Positions 17,719-26,948 of a stretch of DNA of 64,000 nucleotides are shown in pieces. The notes below the pieces were generated by a model. It ran no database searches. It saw only the letters and a program-made list of their open reading frames with translations, and was not told the DNA's origin. The DNA lies in NCBI RefSeq assembly GCF_003062295.1, contig NZ_PYCN01000009.1:62001-126000 (forward strand), in the 5' to 3' direction. The DNA comes from Bradyrhizobium algeriense (GTDB lineage Bacteria; Pseudomonadota; Alphaproteobacteria; Rhizobiales; Xanthobacteraceae). A program made the position numbers and the translations under genes. Each line of letters starts with the position of its first letter. The first letter of the stretch is position 1.

Positions 17719-19452
17719 TCAGTGCGAGGACCGGGTCACGTCACGCGATGCAACCGCGCGCTGGCGCAACTGCGTCAACGTGGCAGTCGGCGTGATTGCT
17801 TCCGGATCGATCTTCAGTTCGAGCACCGCCGGCATGCTTCTTTCGTCTGCAAAAGCCTTTGCCCGCGCAAACGCCGCGGCAAACGTCCCAGTTTCCAGCA
17901 CCTGTTCGCCATAGCCGCCGAAGGCACGGGCGAGCAGCGCAAAATCCGGATTCTCGAGCGCCGTGGCGTGAACGCGGCCCGGATATTCCTTCTCCTGGTG
18001 CATACGGATCGATCCGAAGATGCCGTTATTGACGACAATGGCAATCACGCCGAGCCCATGCTGTGCCGCGGTCGCAAGTTCGTTGGCGCTCATCAGAAAG
18101 CAACCGTCTCCGGCAAAGCAGATCGCGGTACGATCAGGATGGACCAGCTTGGCCGCGATCGCCGCCGGCAGGCCATATCCCATCGATCCGGAAGTGGGCG
18201 CAAGCTGCGTCCCGAAGCCGCCATAGCGGTGAAACTTGTGGACCCAGATTGCGTAATTGCCCGCGCCGTTCGAAATGATCGCGTCATCCGGCAGCGCTTC
18301 GCGCAAGTGTAACATCACCGCTCCGAGATCAACCGAACCCGGCATAGATCCTGGTAACTGATCGGCAACCAATTCATCACGCGCTGCAGCGATCCACGCT
18401 TTTCGCCGCGTTTGCGCCTCCGGCTTGTATCCTTCCGAGGGCCGCAGCCGTGCCAGCGCCGCGGCGACTTCAGGCATGCCGGCGTTGATGGAAAGATCGG
18501 TTTGATAGATGCGGCCGAGCTCGTTCGGATCGGCATGCACGTGAACAAAGCGCTGGGCCGGCCGGGGAACCTCAAATAACGTATAGCCCGACGTCGTGGT
18601 CTCACCCAGGCGTCCGCCAATGGCTATGACCAGGTCGGCGCTGCGAATGCGTTGGATCAGCTTTGGGCTGGGGCCGAGGCCGGCGTGCCCGATATAGCTC
18701 GAATGGCGATTGTCGAGAATGTCCTGCCGCCGGAAGCCCGCGACGACAGGCAGGCTGAAGGTCTCGATGAAGCTTTTGAGATCCGAACAGGCACGGGTAT
18801 TCCAACCACCGCCGCCAACCATCACGAGCGGCCGTTCGGCAGAATCGATCATCTCGACAAGGCGAGATAGTTGGGCAGCGCCGGGATGCGCTGCGGCGCG
18901 CACGTAAAGTCCGGCATCCGCAACGACGGCTCGTTCGGCGAGCATGTCCTCCGGCAGCGAGACCACGACCGGCCCAGGCCGGCCCGACGTCGCGACGTGG
19001 AATGCGCGGCTGACCAGCTCGGGGATCCGCTCGGTGCGATCTATCTCGACTACCCATTTGGCCATGCCTGAGAACATCTGCCGAAAGTCGACTTCCTGCC
19101 ACGCTTCCCGTCCCAGCATGCCGCGGGCGACCTGCCCGATGAACAGGATCATCGGGGTGGAATCCTGCGAGGCGGTGTGAACGCCGATTGTCGCATGGCT
19201 CGCGCCCGGGCCTCGCGTGACAAAGCAAATCCCGGGCTGGCCCGTCAGCTTTCCATAAGCCTCGGCCATGTGCGCCGCGCCCCCCTCATGCCGCGTCACG
19301 ATTGTCCGGATCGTATCGTCGGCGCCGGCCAGCGCATCGATCGCCGACAGGAAGCTTTCGCCCGGAAGGCAGAATACCGTATCCACGCCGTGGATCTTCA
19401 ACGCGTCAATAAGAATTTCGCCGCCGCTACGCAGGCCTGAGGTCGTCAACAT
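17719..19452 (-). CDS. Thiamine-diphosphate-dependent enzyme (acetolactate synthase / benzoylformate decarboxylase superfamily)
   Basis: This 577-residue three-domain ThDP enzyme has the cofactor-activating glutamate in RHEGGAAHMAEAYG (E56). Its diphosphate/magnesium motif is GDGCFLMSANELATAAQ...VVNN (GDG at 448-450). The middle Rossmann-like domain (PLVMVGGGGWN) is present. Family members act as carboligases or 2-oxoacid decarboxylases. The sequence does not decide between them, and it is unlikely to be the housekeeping acetolactate synthase because no small regulatory subunit follows. It begins six bases after the UbiD-family gene, so a role on the decarboxylation product or a partner 2-oxoacid is plausible. 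Confidence 0.88.
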   Translation of the reverse strand: MLTTSGLRSGGEILIDALKIHGVDTVFCLPGESFLSAIDALAGADDTIRTIVTRHEGGAAHMAEAYGKLTGQPGICFVTRGPGASHATIGVHTASQDSTPMILFIGQVARGMLGREAWQEVDFRQMFSGMAKWVVEIDRTERIPELVSRAFHVATSGRPGPVVVSLPEDMLAERAVVADAGLYVRAAAHPGAAQLSRLVEMIDSAERPLVMVGGGGWNTRACSDLKSFIETFSLPVVAGFRRQDILDNRHSSYIGHAGLGPSPKLIQRIRSADLVIAIGGRLGETTTSGYTLFEVPRPAQRFVHVHADPNELGRIYQTDLSINAGMPEVAAALARLRPSEGYKPEAQTRRKAWIAAARDELVADQLPGSMPGSVDLGAVMLHLREALPDDAIISNGAGNYAIWVHKFHRYGGFGTQLAPTSGSMGYGLPAAIAAKLVHPDRTAICFAGDGCFLMSANELATAAQHGLGVIAIVVNNGIFGSIRMHQEKEYPGRVHATALENPDFALLARAFGGYGEQVLETGTFAAAFARAKAFADERSMPAVLELKIDPEAITPTATLTQLRQRAVASRDVTRSSH

Positions 19453-19458
19453 CGGTCG

Positions 19459-20877
19459 TTATTCACCTCTTAGAATACGGTAGAACGCGGCACTGGAATC
19501 CTTCTGCAGCACCGAGGCGAGATCGACTTGCTCCTCGCCCTTGACATGAATGCGCTTGAAATCGAGTTCGGGTGCATCGATCGGCACCGTCGCATCCAGA
19601 CCCATCTTTGCGCTGATACCGTTTTTGGTGGTCGGATCAAGCTTGGATCCAAGCGCCCCGGAGATAACGAGGAGGTCGCGATCGCACTGGAAACGCGTGG
19701 CGATAGCCCATTCAATCTCCTCGGGGTCGCTGATGTTGACGTCCTTGTCGACGATGACTACCTGCTTGATGTCGTAATGCGCGCCAAAGGCGGACATGAT
19801 GATGTTCTTCGGCTCGCCGTCGGCCGTCTTGTCGATCTGCACCGCCAGGTGATAGCGGCAGACCCCGCCGCGCGTGAGGCGCACATCGAGCACGTTGGGA
19901 AAGCTCCGCCACAGGTGCTGCAGCAGCGTCGCCTCGCGCGGCACCCCGCCGAGAACGAGGTGTTCGTAGCTGCCGCCGACGATGGTGTGAAAAATCGGCT
20001 GGGCGCGGTGCGTCACCAAATCGACCTCGATCACCTCGCGATTGGCGCGTGGCCCGTAATATTGGGGAAACTCGCCGAACGGCCCTTCGGGCTCGCGGAC
20101 TCCAGGAAGGATTCGCCCCTCGATCACGATCTCCGCATGCGCGGGAACGCGAACCGAGTTGGTCTTGCATTTGACGACATCGACCGGATAGCCGAGCAGC
20201 GCGCCGGCAATCTCCATCTCGTCTTCGTCCAGCGCTGCAATCGCCTGCGACGCCAGCATCAGGGCGGGATGCACCCCGATCACGATGGCAATCTCCAGCG
20301 CCCCGCCCGTTTCTTCCGCCATTCGAAAGTAGGCGAGCGTATGACGCGGCAGCAGGAGAACGCCTATCCGATTCGGCCCGCTGATCTGGCAGCGATGGAT
20401 CGAGACGTTCTGGATTCCGGTACGCGGATTGCGGGCGATCAACAGACCCGCGGTGATGTAGGGTCCGCTGTCGCGTTCATTGTGTTTGGGGATCGGCAAT
20501 TGCTTGAGTAGATCGACCTCGCTGTGAACGACTTCCTGCACCGGCCCGCTTGCCACCTCCCGGGTCGGAAGCGGCGTGCGCGCCGCTGCAATAAAGCGAG
20601 GCAGCAATTGATCCTCGCTGATCCCGATCGCGTCCGCGACCCAGTCGCGCGCGGCAAACAGATTGGCGACGACGGGAATGTCATGTCCGCCGGGCTTTGG
20701 GAACAGCACGGCACGATCACGTTCGAGCCGCTTCGATACGGCCGCGAGTTCATCGGCAAGGTCGATTCCCTCGCGGGCGACGGCCAGCTTGCCGTGCTCG
20801 GCAAGATGAGCGAGCCAGGAGCGCAAATCCTTTGGCGTGTCCGCTGCGGCGGATTCTGTCAGGTTTTCGGTCCGCAT
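19459..20877 (-). CDS. UbiD-family prenylated-FMN decarboxylase
   Basis: The 472-residue protein is a UbiD-type reversible (de)carboxylase using prenylated FMN. The paired active-site glutamates appear in EPEGPFGEFPQYYG (E..F.E spacing as in the Fdc/UbiD group), with the conserved arginine region NVSIHRCQI. Start choice: the ATG at 20877 has AAGGA eight bases upstream. An ATG at 20910 would overlap the UbiX stop as TAATG and is the alternative. UbiX, which makes the cofactor, is encoded just upstream. Likely substrates are aromatic, heteroaromatic or alpha,beta-unsaturated acids. The neighbouring hydroxylase and CoA ligases favour a catabolic rather than ubiquinone role. Confidence 0.9.
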   Translation of the reverse strand: MRTENLTESAAADTPKDLRSWLAHLAEHGKLAVAREGIDLADELAAVSKRLERDRAVLFPKPGGHDIPVVANLFAARDWVADAIGISEDQLLPRFIAAARTPLPTREVASGPVQEVVHSEVDLLKQLPIPKHNERDSGPYITAGLLIARNPRTGIQNVSIHRCQISGPNRIGVLLLPRHTLAYFRMAEETGGALEIAIVIGVHPALMLASQAIAALDEDEMEIAGALLGYPVDVVKCKTNSVRVPAHAEIVIEGRILPGVREPEGPFGEFPQYYGPRANREVIEVDLVTHRAQPIFHTIVGGSYEHLVLGGVPREATLLQHLWRSFPNVLDVRLTRGGVCRYHLAVQIDKTADGEPKNIIMSAFGAHYDIKQVVIVDKDVNISDPEEIEWAIATRFQCDRDLLVISGALGSKLDPTTKNGISAKMGLDATVPIDAPELDFKRIHVKGEEQVDLASVLQKDSSAAFYRILRGE

Positions 20878-20909
20878 GTTGAGATCCTTTCCCCGGCTTT
20901 CTTCAACCA

Positions 20910-21524
20910 TTAGGGCGCGATTTTCTTCAGCGAACGACGCTTCAAGGCTTCGTCTTCACCCCAGCGGCGAACCACGCCGATGTCGATGCCGAACAGATCT
21001 AGCACGCGTCCGACCGTGTGCTCGACCATGTCGTCCAGGCTGTCCGGCTTGGCGTAGAAAGCCGGCACCGGCGGCGCGATGATGGCGCCGATCTCCGAAA
21101 GCGCTGTCATGGTACGCAGATGACCGGTGTGCAGCGGGGTCTCGCGCACCATCAGCACCAGCCGTCTCCGCTCCTTCAATGCGACATCGGCTGCCCGCGT
21201 CAGCAGCGTGGTGGTGACGCCGGAAGCAATTTCCGACATCGACCGCATCGAACAGGGGGCGACGATCATTCCGGCCGTGCGAAAGGAACCGCTGGAGATC
21301 GAGGCTGCCATGTCGCCGATGGGATGGTTGAAGTTGGCGAGCGCCCTGACCTCGGCAATCTTCAGGTCGGTTTCATAGGCGAAGGTCAGCTCGGCCGTCT
21401 TCGACATCACGAGATGTGTCTCGACGCCGGCGTTGCGCAGCAGTTGCAGCAACCGCACGCCATAGATCACGCCCGAGGCACCCGAGATGCCGATTATCAA
21501 CCGTTGTGGCAGCCGATCCTGCAT
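20910..21524 (-). CDS. ubiX: UbiX-type flavin prenyltransferase
   Basis: The 204-residue protein has the FMN-binding N-terminus RLIIGISGASGVIYGVRLL, the central IVAPCSMRSMSEIASG motif, and LVLMVRETPLHTGHLRTM, all typical of UbiX/Pad1 enzymes that attach dimethylallyl phosphate to FMN. It would supply prenylated FMN to the UbiD-family protein encoded directly downstream. It is the first gene of the long minus-strand run and faces a divergent LysR gene, so its promoter lies in 21525-21758. Confidence 0.94.
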   Translation of the reverse strand: MQDRLPQRLIIGISGASGVIYGVRLLQLLRNAGVETHLVMSKTAELTFAYETDLKIAEVRALANFNHPIGDMAASISSGSFRTAGMIVAPCSMRSMSEIASGVTTTLLTRAADVALKERRRLVLMVRETPLHTGHLRTMTALSEIGAIIAPPVPAFYAKPDSLDDMVEHTVGRVLDLFGIDIGVVRRWGEDEALKRRSLKKIAP

Positions 21525-21693
21525 GGCCTTTCGACGGCGCTCCCTCTCGCTGCTGCGACATCATCTATCGGCAGCAAATTACGGCGATCCCGAACCCTTC
21601 TTTCGTGGAGCGGGGCGTTCCGGCCCGACGTTCGCGGCTCGAACCATCAGGATTTGAAGCAATCGTAGGGGGAAGCCAGCATCAAAACAAATA

Positions 21694-21727
21694 ATGATTG
21701 ATTATCATATTGATCATCTGAAATGAT
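21694..21727. promoter_or_regulatory. Repeated ATGAT/ATCAT dyads, candidate LysR operator
   Basis: Four five-base boxes lie in the 234-base gap between ubiX and the divergent LysR gene: ATGAT (21694), ATCAT (21704), ATCAT (21713) and ATGAT (21723). They make nested inverted repeats at roughly one-turn spacing. This AT-rich patch stands out in GC-rich surroundings, and LysR proteins usually bind such dyads in divergent gaps. Confidence 0.5.
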
Positions 21728-21758
21728 AGCGAGGCGGCCGAGGAACAGGAGGGACGCG

Positions 21759-22739
21759 ATGGAATTCAGGCTGATGCAGTACTTCCTTTGCCTCGCGGAA
21801 GAAAAGAACGTTACACGCGCTGCCCGTCAGTTGAACATCGTGCAGCCTGCACTGAGTATGCAGATCGCCAAGCTCGAGGCCGAGCTTGGTCAAAAGCTGT
21901 TCGACCGCAGCAGCCACGGAATGACACTGACCGTCGCCGGCGAAGCTCTATCCCGGCTGGTGAGCCCTATCCTGCGCGACGTTGAATACGCCAAGCAGGA
22001 GATGGCAGGGCTTAACGGCCGCCTTTCAGGCAAGGTATCTGTCGGACTCATTACTTCGGTAGCGCAGAGCACGATGGCAAGCTCTTCCGCAACGGTCGCG
22101 AATCTATATCCTGAGATCACGCTCTCGGCATGCGAAGGCTACACCGAAACCCTGACCGACTGGGTGAACTCCGGGCAGCTCGATTTTGCGTTGATCAACG
22201 TGCCGCGCAGGCGCATCTCGCTGACGACCCACCACGTGATGGAAGAGGAGATGGTATTCGCCTGTCAGAAGGACGCATCGATCAAGCTGCCGGCAACGCT
22301 GCGGTTCGAGCATCTGGCGGATTTCGATCTGGTGCTGCCGTCGAAACGGCATGGCCTGCGAATGATTCTTGAGGAGCACGCCGCCACAGCTGGTATCGAG
22401 TTGAAGCCGAGGCTGGAGCTCGACACCTTGCCTGCACTTTGCGAGGTGGTTGCCACCACGAATCTCGTCACGGCGCTGCCGACGATCGCGCTGCAGCAAT
22501 CGCTGGCGAACGGCAAGGTGAGAGCGCATCGTTTCGACGAATCGGGAATTTCCCGCTCCATCGCCTGGGTCCATCACCCACGCCGGATGGTATCCGCCGC
22601 GGCAAGAGCGGTGCTTGATATCATACGCAGCGACCTGGTCGAGGCGGCGAGATCGGCCAGCAACTATGTGCAGCCGGGTACCGCAGCTGCTTCAAGACGC
22701 AGGACACCGCGCCCCAAATCACGATCTGCGCGACCCTGA
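21759..22739 (+). CDS. LysR-family transcriptional regulator
   Basis: The 326-residue protein begins MEFRLMQYFLCLAEEKNVTRAA, then QLNIVQPALSMQIAKLEAELG, the standard LysR winged helix, followed by an effector-binding domain from about 90. The ATG at 21759 is preceded by GGAGGG; an in-frame ATG at 21723 lies inside the dyad repeats and is less likely. It diverges from ubiX and precedes the alpha-hydroxy-acid oxidase gene on its own strand. It probably controls the UbiX/UbiD operon. The C-terminal tail (after about 300) is rich in Ala, Arg and Pro and looks disordered. Confidence 0.9.
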   Translation: MEFRLMQYFLCLAEEKNVTRAARQLNIVQPALSMQIAKLEAELGQKLFDRSSHGMTLTVAGEALSRLVSPILRDVEYAKQEMAGLNGRLSGKVSVGLITSVAQSTMASSSATVANLYPEITLSACEGYTETLTDWVNSGQLDFALINVPRRRISLTTHHVMEEEMVFACQKDASIKLPATLRFEHLADFDLVLPSKRHGLRMILEEHAATAGIELKPRLELDTLPALCEVVATTNLVTALPTIALQQSLANGKVRAHRFDESGISRSIAWVHHPRRMVSAAARAVLDIIRSDLVEAARSASNYVQPGTAAASRRRTPRPKSRSARP

Positions 22740-22841
22740 CCAATCATCAAGAGCTATCAATGTCATCATTCGTAATTATTTGCGCTGATGTTCGCCCGCG
22801 CCCTAAGAGAAGTCCCGCTATGCAATCAAGGGACGCTTCTC

Positions 22842-24086
22842 ATGTTGGGCAATCTTGGCCGCAGCTTCTCGCCGCATGCGCAGGCCTGGGGCGCCGGCAG
22901 CGGAACGGGCCCCGAGGCGCGCCTGCGTCGACGCCTGTCGACCCTGGACGACATTGAGCGTCGCGCCCGTCGCCGTATTCCGCGCTTTGCCTTCGACTTC
23001 CTTGAGGGCGGCACGGGAAACGATCTGAACACGCTGCGCAATCGGCAGGCTCTGGATGCCGTGCAGTTGGTGCCGCGCTATGGCATGCCTGCTCCCGTTC
23101 GTACCGAGGTCGAGCTGTTCGGTATCAATTGCGCGATGCCAATCGGCATTTCGCCTGTGGGAGTCGATGGCATCGTCTGGCCGGGCGCCACCCGGATCTT
23201 TGCGGCGGCTGCCGGCAAGCTGCGAATTCCGTATATCGCCGGCACCCTCGCAACCGCCTCAATTGAGGAAGTTGCGGAGCTCGCTGGCCCGTATGGGTGG
23301 TTTCAACTCTACGGACTGCCCGCAGACGACCATTCCGTCACCTTCGATCTGGTCAGACGGGCCGGCGCGGCCGGCGTGCACGTCCTCGCCGCAACACTGG
23401 ATGCTCCGGTTCGCTCCAAACGGCCGCGCGACCTGCGCAACGGCCTGGTGGTCCCGTTCCGCCCTACCGCAAAGACCATCTTCGACGTCGCTTCGTCGCC
23501 GCTCTGGCTGCTGGCGCTCGCGAGAGCGGGCACACCGGCCTTTCGCAATATGGAACGCTATGTCGAGAAGCCGGCGACGCTGGCGAAGACGGCCGGCTTT
23601 GTGCAGAGCCAGATTAAGGGCACGTTTTCCTGGGATAGCGTTAAACGAATACGCGATGCATGGTCCGGGGCGCTGGTTGTGAAAGGTGTTTTGCATCCTG
23701 CTGATGCCGAGCAAGCGATTGCCGTGGGAGTCGACGGGATCCTAGTCTCGAACCATGGCGGCCGACAGCTCGACGCCGCTCCGGCGGCGATCGATGTCCT
23801 TCCCGCGATCGCAGCAACCGTCGGCACCAGAGCCACCGTCCTGTTCGACAGCGGCATCCGATCGGGTCTGGACGTTGCGCGCGCCATCACGCTCGGAGCT
23901 CGCGGCACATTTGCCGGCCGCGCTTTCCTTCTCGGGCTCGGTGCACTCGGCGAGCGAGGCGCCGGCTACGTCGCAGGTCTTCTAAAGGAAGAACTTGAAA
24001 CCGCAATGGGGCAACTGGGCGCCCCATCGCTCGACGCGCTCCCGCAACTGACGTTTCGCCATCGGGACGCCTTCGATTTCACTTGA
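22842..24086 (+). CDS. FMN-dependent alpha-hydroxy-acid oxidase/dehydrogenase (lactate/mandelate type)
   Basis: This roughly 414-residue TIM-barrel flavoprotein has the family marks RIPRFAFDFLEGGTGND, WFQLYGLP, the flavin lysine in LVVKGVLHPADAE and the active-site segment ILVSNHGGRQLDAAPA, which carries the catalytic His and substrate-binding Arg. It oxidises a 2-hydroxy acid to a 2-oxo acid. The ATG at 22842 has AAGGGA upstream; an ATG at 22788 would add 18 residues. A 2-oxo acid product would be a fitting substrate for the ThDP enzyme encoded across the divergent gap, which is inference from context. Confidence 0.9.
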   Translation: MLGNLGRSFSPHAQAWGAGSGTGPEARLRRRLSTLDDIERRARRRIPRFAFDFLEGGTGNDLNTLRNRQALDAVQLVPRYGMPAPVRTEVELFGINCAMPIGISPVGVDGIVWPGATRIFAAAAGKLRIPYIAGTLATASIEEVAELAGPYGWFQLYGLPADDHSVTFDLVRRAGAAGVHVLAATLDAPVRSKRPRDLRNGLVVPFRPTAKTIFDVASSPLWLLALARAGTPAFRNMERYVEKPATLAKTAGFVQSQIKGTFSWDSVKRIRDAWSGALVVKGVLHPADAEQAIAVGVDGILVSNHGGRQLDAAPAAIDVLPAIAATVGTRATVLFDSGIRSGLDVARAITLGARGTFAGRAFLLGLGALGERGAGYVAGLLKEELETAMGQLGAPSLDALPQLTFRHRDAFDFT

Positions 24087-24337
24087 ATGCGCAAGGCAAG
24101 GCGCCGAATCCTGTGCCGTTCGGTAGGGCACGGACGCATTCTGCTCTCTCCGCAATTTTTGAGACCCCTTGGTAAGTCGCGAGACTCCGCGGGATCGAGA
24201 CAGATCAGCCATAGGTTCAAAATCGTAGTTCAGCGGCGTTAAGAGCACGCGATAAGAGGTCGAGCCCGAGGTCCTGCAGCTGCAGACCCTCGGAGCGGCT
24301 ACGGCCCGCGAGGAAACCGATCTCTGAGGACCCCAAA

Positions 24338-25318
24338 ATGCTGTTCCGCTTTACCGCGATTGGCCTATGCATATTCTCGGCTCTGGCTGGATATAGCCCT
24401 TCGGCAATTGCAGATAACTATCCCTCCCGTCCGATTACATTGGTGGTACCTTTCCCCGCAGGCGGCGCAAGCGACGCAGTCACCCGTATTCTAGCGGAGA
24501 AACTGGGAGAGGCGTTGGGCGGCACCATCGTGGTCGAAAACAAGGGAGGCGCCGGCGGTAATATCGGCACGCATAACGTGTCGAGGGCTGCTCCGGATGG
24601 CTACACCCTTTTGCTGAGCTCTTCAGGTCCGCTCGCCGTCAACAAGACGCTCACAACCAACCTCCCTTACGATCCAGAGAACGATTTCGAGCCGATCTCA
24701 TTGATCTCCACAATGCCCAACGTTCTTGTGGTCAATCCGTCAAAGATCCCCGCGAACAATGTTCAGGAATTTATCGATTTTGCAAAAGCGCGGCCTGACG
24801 AGGTCATGTATTCGTCGATCGGCAACGGAAGTTCGCAGCATCTTGCAGGCGTGCTGTTCGAGCGCCGGACGGGAACGCGTCTGCGTCATATCCCCTACCG
24901 CGCCGCGGGCCCACTCGCACTGGATCTTGTCTCTGGCGACGTCCCGGCAAGCTTTCAACTCATACCCAACATCGCGGGCCAACTTCAGGCCGGTAAGCTG
25001 CGGCCCCTCGCGGTAACCAGCAAGCAACGCAGCAAGGCACTTCCGAATGTCCCCACGATGGCGGAATCGGGCATTTCGGATCTGGAATCCTTCGCATGGT
25101 TCGGTCTGCTCGTGCCGAAGGGAACGCCGAAACCGATTATTGATCGATTGCACCAAGAGGTGGTGAAGATCATGTCTGATCCGACGGTGCAGAAGCGGAT
25201 GGTCGATATCGGCGCCGACCCGATCTACACGACCCAGGCTGAATTCAAAGCCTTGATCTCATCTGAGGTCATCAAATGGCGAACTCTCATCAAAGAAACC
25301 GGCATTTCGAGCAACTGA
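24338..25318 (+). CDS. Tripartite tricarboxylate transporter (TctC/Bug) substrate-binding protein
   Basis: The 326-residue protein has a Sec signal (LFRFTAIGLCIFSALAGYSP, likely cleavage near AIADNYPSRP) and the Bug-family pattern. That pattern is PITLVVPFPAGGASDAVTRI, VVENKGGAGGNIGT, ADGYTLL-like PDGYTLLLSSSG and PYDPENDFEPISL. GAGGA upstream supports the ATG. No TctA or TctB membrane genes are nearby, so it is an orphan binding protein that either borrows a distant transporter or acts in sensing. It follows the oxidase gene on the same strand after 251 bases without a gene. Confidence 0.92.
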   Translation: MLFRFTAIGLCIFSALAGYSPSAIADNYPSRPITLVVPFPAGGASDAVTRILAEKLGEALGGTIVVENKGGAGGNIGTHNVSRAAPDGYTLLLSSSGPLAVNKTLTTNLPYDPENDFEPISLISTMPNVLVVNPSKIPANNVQEFIDFAKARPDEVMYSSIGNGSSQHLAGVLFERRTGTRLRHIPYRAAGPLALDLVSGDVPASFQLIPNIAGQLQAGKLRPLAVTSKQRSKALPNVPTMAESGISDLESFAWFGLLVPKGTPKPIIDRLHQEVVKIMSDPTVQKRMVDIGADPIYTTQAEFKALISSEVIKWRTLIKETGISSN

Positions 25319-25996
25319 TGTTTGCGATCGATGGGGTCAGTGACGCTATTGATCCGACAACTGTCCGACATGATGCGGCAATCGACCTCACGGACTGTGC
25401 TGCCGACGTAAAAGAATTCTGCATCGACGCTACCGGCCTGCTGTTCCCCCTTACCGCGTCGCGGGCGATGCCGAATCGTTTCCAGCGCCCTTCTGGAGCA
25501 AACAGGCGTGGCGGAAGCCGGAGAAGCAGTTGGTGCTTTTTCGTCTGACAGACGTCCTGGCGCAGCCTGTAGAACAGCGCGCGTCGATATCGGCATAGTC
25601 GCAATTCACCACCGGGGCGGGCCGAGCAGATACCTCCCCCCTCGTCCAGTCCGGACGGCCTGTCCATGATCCGTTGTCTGAATGCAGATGGCCGGCTCTA
25701 GGTAGACATAAGAAGTTTGCGCTGACGGAAATGGATATTTAGTTGCCGAACGGCCAATTGTACACGTGAGCAGATCGCTCATCGAGCCGGTCATGTCACG
25801 GCAAGATTGCTCGCAGTCGTTCCGTTGACGTCCGCTTTGCGCCAAAGTAGTCATTCGATAACCGCTCATCTCGCGAACTGAGCCCTCAGTTAAATCCGCC
25901 TCAGTAGGTTTAGCACGCCGCCTGGTGCGCACATCCGCCCAACTCGAGGCCGCTCGAGCGCGTCCTCATCTGCGTGGCGCGATCGGGATGGCCTGC
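25319..25996. other. Gene-free stretch of about 680 bases
   Basis: No convincing gene, RNA gene or repeat was seen between the TctC-type gene and the UraD-UraH fusion. Short frames on both strands show no family signature, and the codon pattern looks random. A clear terminator hairpin with a T run was not found. Confidence 0.5.
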
Positions 25997-26884
25997 TCAG
26001 CTACCCCGATAGGTCGTGTAGCTCCAGGGCGTCACCAGGAGCGGCACGTGGAGATGGCTTTCCGGCTCGCTCACGGAAAAGCGCAGGGGAATTTGGTCAA
26101 GAAACGGCGGATCGGATGTCGCTACTTGCTGTCCGGCAAAATAGTCTCCCACACTGAACGTCAATTCGTAACAGCCGATCGGGACCGGCCGGTGGTAGAT
26201 CAGCGGCGGATCGGTTCGGCCGTCCGCGTTCGTGATCGTACGGGTCACGACGCGACTTGCGCCGAGGTCCGACAACTCAACCAGTTCGACCGCAACGCCC
26301 TCTGCTGGCCTACCGCTGTGAGCGTCGAGTACATGGGTCGACAAACGCCCGTACACCCCGAGCCGATCGTCTGACACCACAAGCTCGGCAACACGCAGCG
26401 CCGCAATCCGGTATATTTCATTGATCGAGTTCTGTACCTCGGTCGCGGTATCGTTCGGCAGGCGGCGTTCGAAGTCACGCAGGATGGAACCCTTGGTGTG
26501 GCGACGTGCGCATACAATGTAGGGAAAACCAAACTTGGTGCGGTAGGCGCTGTTGACCCGCTCAAATGCCTTGAATTCGGCATCCGACAACCGATCGAGT
26601 CCAGCGCCGTTCTGTTCAGCGCTAGACTCCGCGGTGAGGCCGGCGGCACGCTGCGTCTTGTTGGCGAGATCTGGATGACCCCTGATGAGAGCAAGCCGGC
26701 GGTCCGGTGCTGTTTGTTCGACGACAGTCTTCATCGCCTCGAACAGTTGCTGCACGCCCGCAAAAGGCCTTGCGATAGCAGCGTGTTCGGCGATCCAGGG
26801 CGAATACTCGAAGACATTGCCGAGAGCCGCGACGAACTCGTCCCTGCTGCAAGCATTCAAAACGGAGAGAAGTACTGACGACAT
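25997..26884 (-). CDS. uraD-uraH: OHCU decarboxylase fused to 5-hydroxyisourate hydrolase
   Basis: This 295-residue bifunctional protein joins the last two steps from 5-hydroxyisourate to allantoin. Residues 1-170 are a UraD domain with the active-site histidine in RGHPDLANKTQ (H70), followed by SAEQNGAGLDRLS and FGFPYIVCARRHTKGSIL. Residues 178-295 are a UraH/transthyretin-like domain with H184 (LSTHVLDAHSG), R223 (NADGRTDPPL) and the C-terminal signature ending YRGS. All key residues of both halves are present. It is the last gene of the hydantoinase operon. No urate oxidase gene lies in the window. Confidence 0.93.
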   Translation of the reverse strand: MSSVLLSVLNACSRDEFVAALGNVFEYSPWIAEHAAIARPFAGVQQLFEAMKTVVEQTAPDRRLALIRGHPDLANKTQRAAGLTAESSAEQNGAGLDRLSDAEFKAFERVNSAYRTKFGFPYIVCARRHTKGSILRDFERRLPNDTATEVQNSINEIYRIAALRVAELVVSDDRLGVYGRLSTHVLDAHSGRPAEGVAVELVELSDLGASRVVTRTITNADGRTDPPLIYHRPVPIGCYELTFSVGDYFAGQQVATSDPPFLDQIPLRFSVSEPESHLHVPLLVTPWSYTTYRGS

Positions 26885-26948
26885 TTTACCCTAGCTACCA
26901 TTAGAGCTGGAGGGGCGGCAGTTCAGACCAAGCTCGACTTGCCGCGGC

